DNA of 35,577 nt from Mycobacterium sp. NAZ190054 (GTDB taxonomy: Bacteria > Actinomycetota > Actinomycetes > Mycobacteriales > Mycobacteriaceae), in assembly GCF_001545925.1 (NCBI RefSeq), contig NZ_LMVQ01000190.1, positions 1-35,577 on the forward strand. Reading direction: 5' to 3'. The position numbers were made by a program, and so were the translations under genes. Positions within the stretch are counted from its first letter, which is position 1, and every line of letters begins with the position of its first letter. Of the stretch, positions 33,940-35,577 are shown piece by piece. The notes below the pieces were generated by a model. The model searched no databases. It was not told the DNA's origin and saw nothing but the letters and a program-made list of their open reading frames with translations.

Positions 33940-34745
33940 GCGGCCTCCAATGCGTCCAACGCCCGGCGGATGTACACCGCGGCGACGTGCTTCTTGTATC
34001 GCTCGGACCCGGTCAGGTCTGGGGTGGGGTCCAGTTCTTCGGCGATCGCTTCGGGTTCGATCTCCCCGGGTTCGCCGAAGGTCCACAGTGTCTGCACCTC
34101 ACCGACCGCTCCGACCACCAGCCTGCAGACGTCCGCATCGGGATCGTGCACCAGCGCAACACCGACGGTGGGCCGCTCGGTGATCTGATACTTCAGGTAC
34201 ACCGCACGGGTCCGGCCTCCCGGCACCGGCACCCGGACGTCCACCAGCAGCTCCTCGGGCTCTTTGTCGGCCCAATAGGGACCGGCGACGAAATCGCCGA
34301 CCGGGACGGTGCGCTGCCCCTCGGGCCCGGCGACGGACACCTCGGCGCCGTAGGCCACCAGCGCGGTCGCCACATCCGACTTCGGCTCCGCGAAGCACAG
34401 GTTGCCGCCGATCGAGCCCTGGGCGCGGACCCGGGCGTTTCCCACCGCGCCCTCGACCTCGGCCAGCATCGGCAGGGCCGACCTGATCGCCGGATGGCGC
34501 GCCAGGTCCATGTGCCGCTCCGCCGCGCCTATCACGACGACGCGTTCACCGTCCAGGTCGCGGCCGCTGACACCGGCGAGTTCGGGAACGTGCTTGACGT
34601 CCACCAAGGCTTCCGGCCGGGTCAGCCCGGCCCGCATCGCCAGCAGCAACTCCGTACCGCCGCAGTACGGCACCTTGTCCTCGTTGATCGCGTCCAGCGC
34701 CTCGCTGAGGCAGCGCGGTCGGACGAGACGAAAAGACGGCAGCAT
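33936..34745 (-). CDS. Molybdenum hydroxylase FAD-binding subunit
   Basis: A 269-residue CoxM-like subunit. The two FAD-binding motifs are YCGGTELLLAMRAG (27-40) and AQGSIGGNLCFAEP (108-121), followed by a C-terminal CO dehydrogenase flavoprotein domain. It accepts electrons from the iron-sulfur subunit and passes them to an acceptor not identified here. Its ATG shares one base with the CoxG stop (TGATG). Confidence 0.94.
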   Translation of the reverse strand: MLPSFRLVRPRCLSEALDAINEDKVPYCGGTELLLAMRAGLTRPEALVDVKHVPELAGVSGRDLDGERVVVIGAAERHMDLARHPAIRSALPMLAEVEGAVGNARVRAQGSIGGNLCFAEPKSDVATALVAYGAEVSVAGPEGQRTVPVGDFVAGPYWADKEPEELLVDVRVPVPGGRTRAVYLKYQITERPTVGVALVHDPDADVCRLVVGAVGEVQTLWTFGEPGEIEPEAIAEELDPTPDLTGSERYKKHVAAVYIRRALDALEAA

Positions 34746-35203
34746 CAGAGGGTTCCGAGATCGTCGCCGGCCGCGCCGAAGAACTCGTCCATCACCTTCT
34801 CCGCCTTCTTGTTGATGGTCCCGCTGCCCATACTCGCGACCTTGCCCGTCACTTCGTAGAGGCCGTCCACGACGATGGTGGAACCGTGCTCTTCCGGGCG
34901 CACCTCCATGGTGGCCAGCACCAGCAGTCGCGAGCCCACCTGCCGGTCCTCACCGATGGCCTTGACCTTCAGCGACCGCCCGGGCTCGACATCGCTGACC
35001 GTGACATCCAGATCGGCTCGGAGCTTGAACGGCCCGAGCCGATCCATCAGGACCGCGGTGTATTTGCTCAGGTGCTCGATCTCGACCGCGTTCTCCACGA
35101 TCGAGACCCAGCCGACCAGGCGCGGAACGTCGATGAGTGCGTCCCAGGCGTCCGCCGCAGCGGCTTTGACTGTCAGATCTCGGTGGAACTCCGTACGCGG
35201 CAT
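34745..35203 (-). CDS. CoxG-like SRPBCC protein
   Basis: A 152-residue SRPBCC/START-fold protein of the CO dehydrogenase subunit G family: FHRDLTVKAAAADAWDALIDVPRLVGWVSIVE in two stretches at the N-terminus and LLVLATMEVRPEEHGSTIVV in the core. CoxG proteins accompany molybdenum hydroxylases; in some aerobic CO dehydrogenase systems they are reported to help deliver quinone. That role would fit as electron outlet here. ATG 35203 has AAGGA at 7 bases; an ATG at 35233 would begin inside site F. It is the first gene of the hydroxylase operon. Confidence 0.9.
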   Translation of the reverse strand: MPRTEFHRDLTVKAAAADAWDALIDVPRLVGWVSIVENAVEIEHLSKYTAVLMDRLGPFKLRADLDVTVSDVEPGRSLKVKAIGEDRQVGSRLLVLATMEVRPEEHGSTIVVDGLYEVTGKVASMGSGTINKKAEKVMDEFFGAAGDDLGTL

Positions 35204-35233
35204 GACCGTCCTTCGACTACCCGAAATAAGCAT

Positions 35234-35249
35234 TGAATTTTTGATACAA
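35234..35249 (-). promoter_or_regulatory. Operator-like site F upstream of the hydroxylase operon
   Basis: On the minus strand TTGTATCAAAAATTCA fits the island motif. It lies 30 bases upstream of the CoxG start, in promoter position, as the most AT-rich part of the 226-base gap to fbiC. Confidence 0.5.
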
Positions 35250-35352
35250 CTTAGGCGGACGAGCCGCGTGGCGCAACAGAACCCGCGCCCGACTCACCTA
35301 ACCTTATGAGCTTCCCCCGTCGCATCACTCAGCCACCGCTCGGCGCCGTAAA

Positions 35353-35368
35353 GTGATTTAATATCCAA
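35353..35368. promoter_or_regulatory. Operator-like site G upstream of fbiC
   Basis: On the minus strand TTGGATATTAAATCAC fits the motif. On the plus strand the same stretch has TAATAT (35359-35364), a good -10 pointing to fbiC, with a leader of about 58 bases. It could act on either divergent gene. Confidence 0.45.
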
Positions 35369-35429
35369 AATCGTCCTTCCTAGCTTTCGATCACGGCTCA
35401 GCGCAGCGTGGTGAGGAGTTGATCACCGA

Positions 35430-35577
35430 GTGATACCCCTGCCCCGAGTACCCAGTCCTGCTGCGTTGCGGCGGGTGTTGCGGCGGGCGCGTGATGGGGT
35501 GGCGTTGAATGTGGATGAGGCTGCGGTCGCGATGAGTGCGCGTGGTGACGATCTGATCGATTTGTGTGCCTCGGCGG
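35430..35577 (+). CDS. fbiC: FO synthase FbiC, N-terminal 49 codons only
   Basis: FbiC is the bifunctional radical SAM enzyme that makes FO, the deazaflavin of cofactor F420, from tyrosine and a pyrimidine precursor. The visible part, [20 protein letters not shown] followed by [18 protein letters not shown], matches the N-terminus of M. tuberculosis FbiC (Rv1173) as I recall it. GTG 35430 is the likely start: GAGGAG lies 11 bases upstream and an in-frame stop is at 35412. The catalytic parts are outside the window. In M. tuberculosis it is not near glnA1, so the location here is a different gene order. Confidence 0.9.
   Translation, partial: MIPLPRVPSPAALRRVLRRARDGVALNVDEAAVAMSARGDDLIDLCASA

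Noticed and set aside
10583-35577. Integrative element bounded by attachment sites
   Set aside because: No integrase, transposase, tRNA gene or matching right-hand copy of the glnA1-end repeat was found, so only a possible junction is reported.

Overview
The window reads as a high-GC mycobacterial chromosome (Mycobacterium/Mycolicibacterium type). This rests on family recognition only: the run pepB - ephD - (small gene) - dlaT - Rv2216-like - lipB - lipA - Rv2219-like - RDD gene - glnA1 follows the M. tuberculosis Rv2213-Rv2220 order, and several products match remembered M. tuberculosis sequences closely. No tRNA, rRNA, CRISPR array or insertion sequence was seen.

Left part (1-10700) is housekeeping: lipoate synthesis and transfer (lipB, lipA), a lipoylated E2 subunit (dlaT), glutamine synthetase with GlnR-like boxes upstream, and some membrane or hypothetical genes. 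Two things are odd. The pepB reading frame begins with the N-terminus of a HAD phosphatase in place of its own first ~130 residues. In EphD the hydrolase half has lost its nucleophile and its histidine, while the SDR half looks intact. A triplicated 25-bp unit covering the glnA1 stop codon and a strong terminator close this block. glnE, expected next, is absent.

Middle and right part (10700-35200) is a catabolic and transport island. A Zn-ribbon gene and a cupin gene diverge from one promoter region. A plus-strand operon follows: gamma-glutamyltransferase-like enzyme, ABC importer (lipoprotein, ATPase, fused permease), MFS. A minus-strand block then reads, from its upstream end: CoxG-like protein, FAD, 2Fe-2S and molybdopterin subunits of a xanthine-dehydrogenase-family hydroxylase; a GntR/FCD regulator; an LLM (F420/FMN) oxidoreductase with a tripartite tricarboxylate transporter (receptor plus fused TctA-TctB) and an MFS; then an alpha/beta hydrolase, a dihydropyrimidinase-like cyclic amidohydrolase, a second LLM oxidoreductase, aspartase and a class II aldolase. 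The right edge holds the first 49 codons of fbiC (F420 biosynthesis).

The main new observation is a shared AT-rich operator-like motif, TTG(G/T/C)AT-N4-NAT, ahead of every transcription unit of the island and also ahead of fbiC, eight matches in seven places, often overlapping a -10 element. I infer one regulon, probably run by the GntR/FCD protein encoded in it. The enzymes suggest uptake, ring hydroxylation, flavin/F420-dependent conversion and hydrolytic ring opening of an N-heterocycle. The substrate is unknown.
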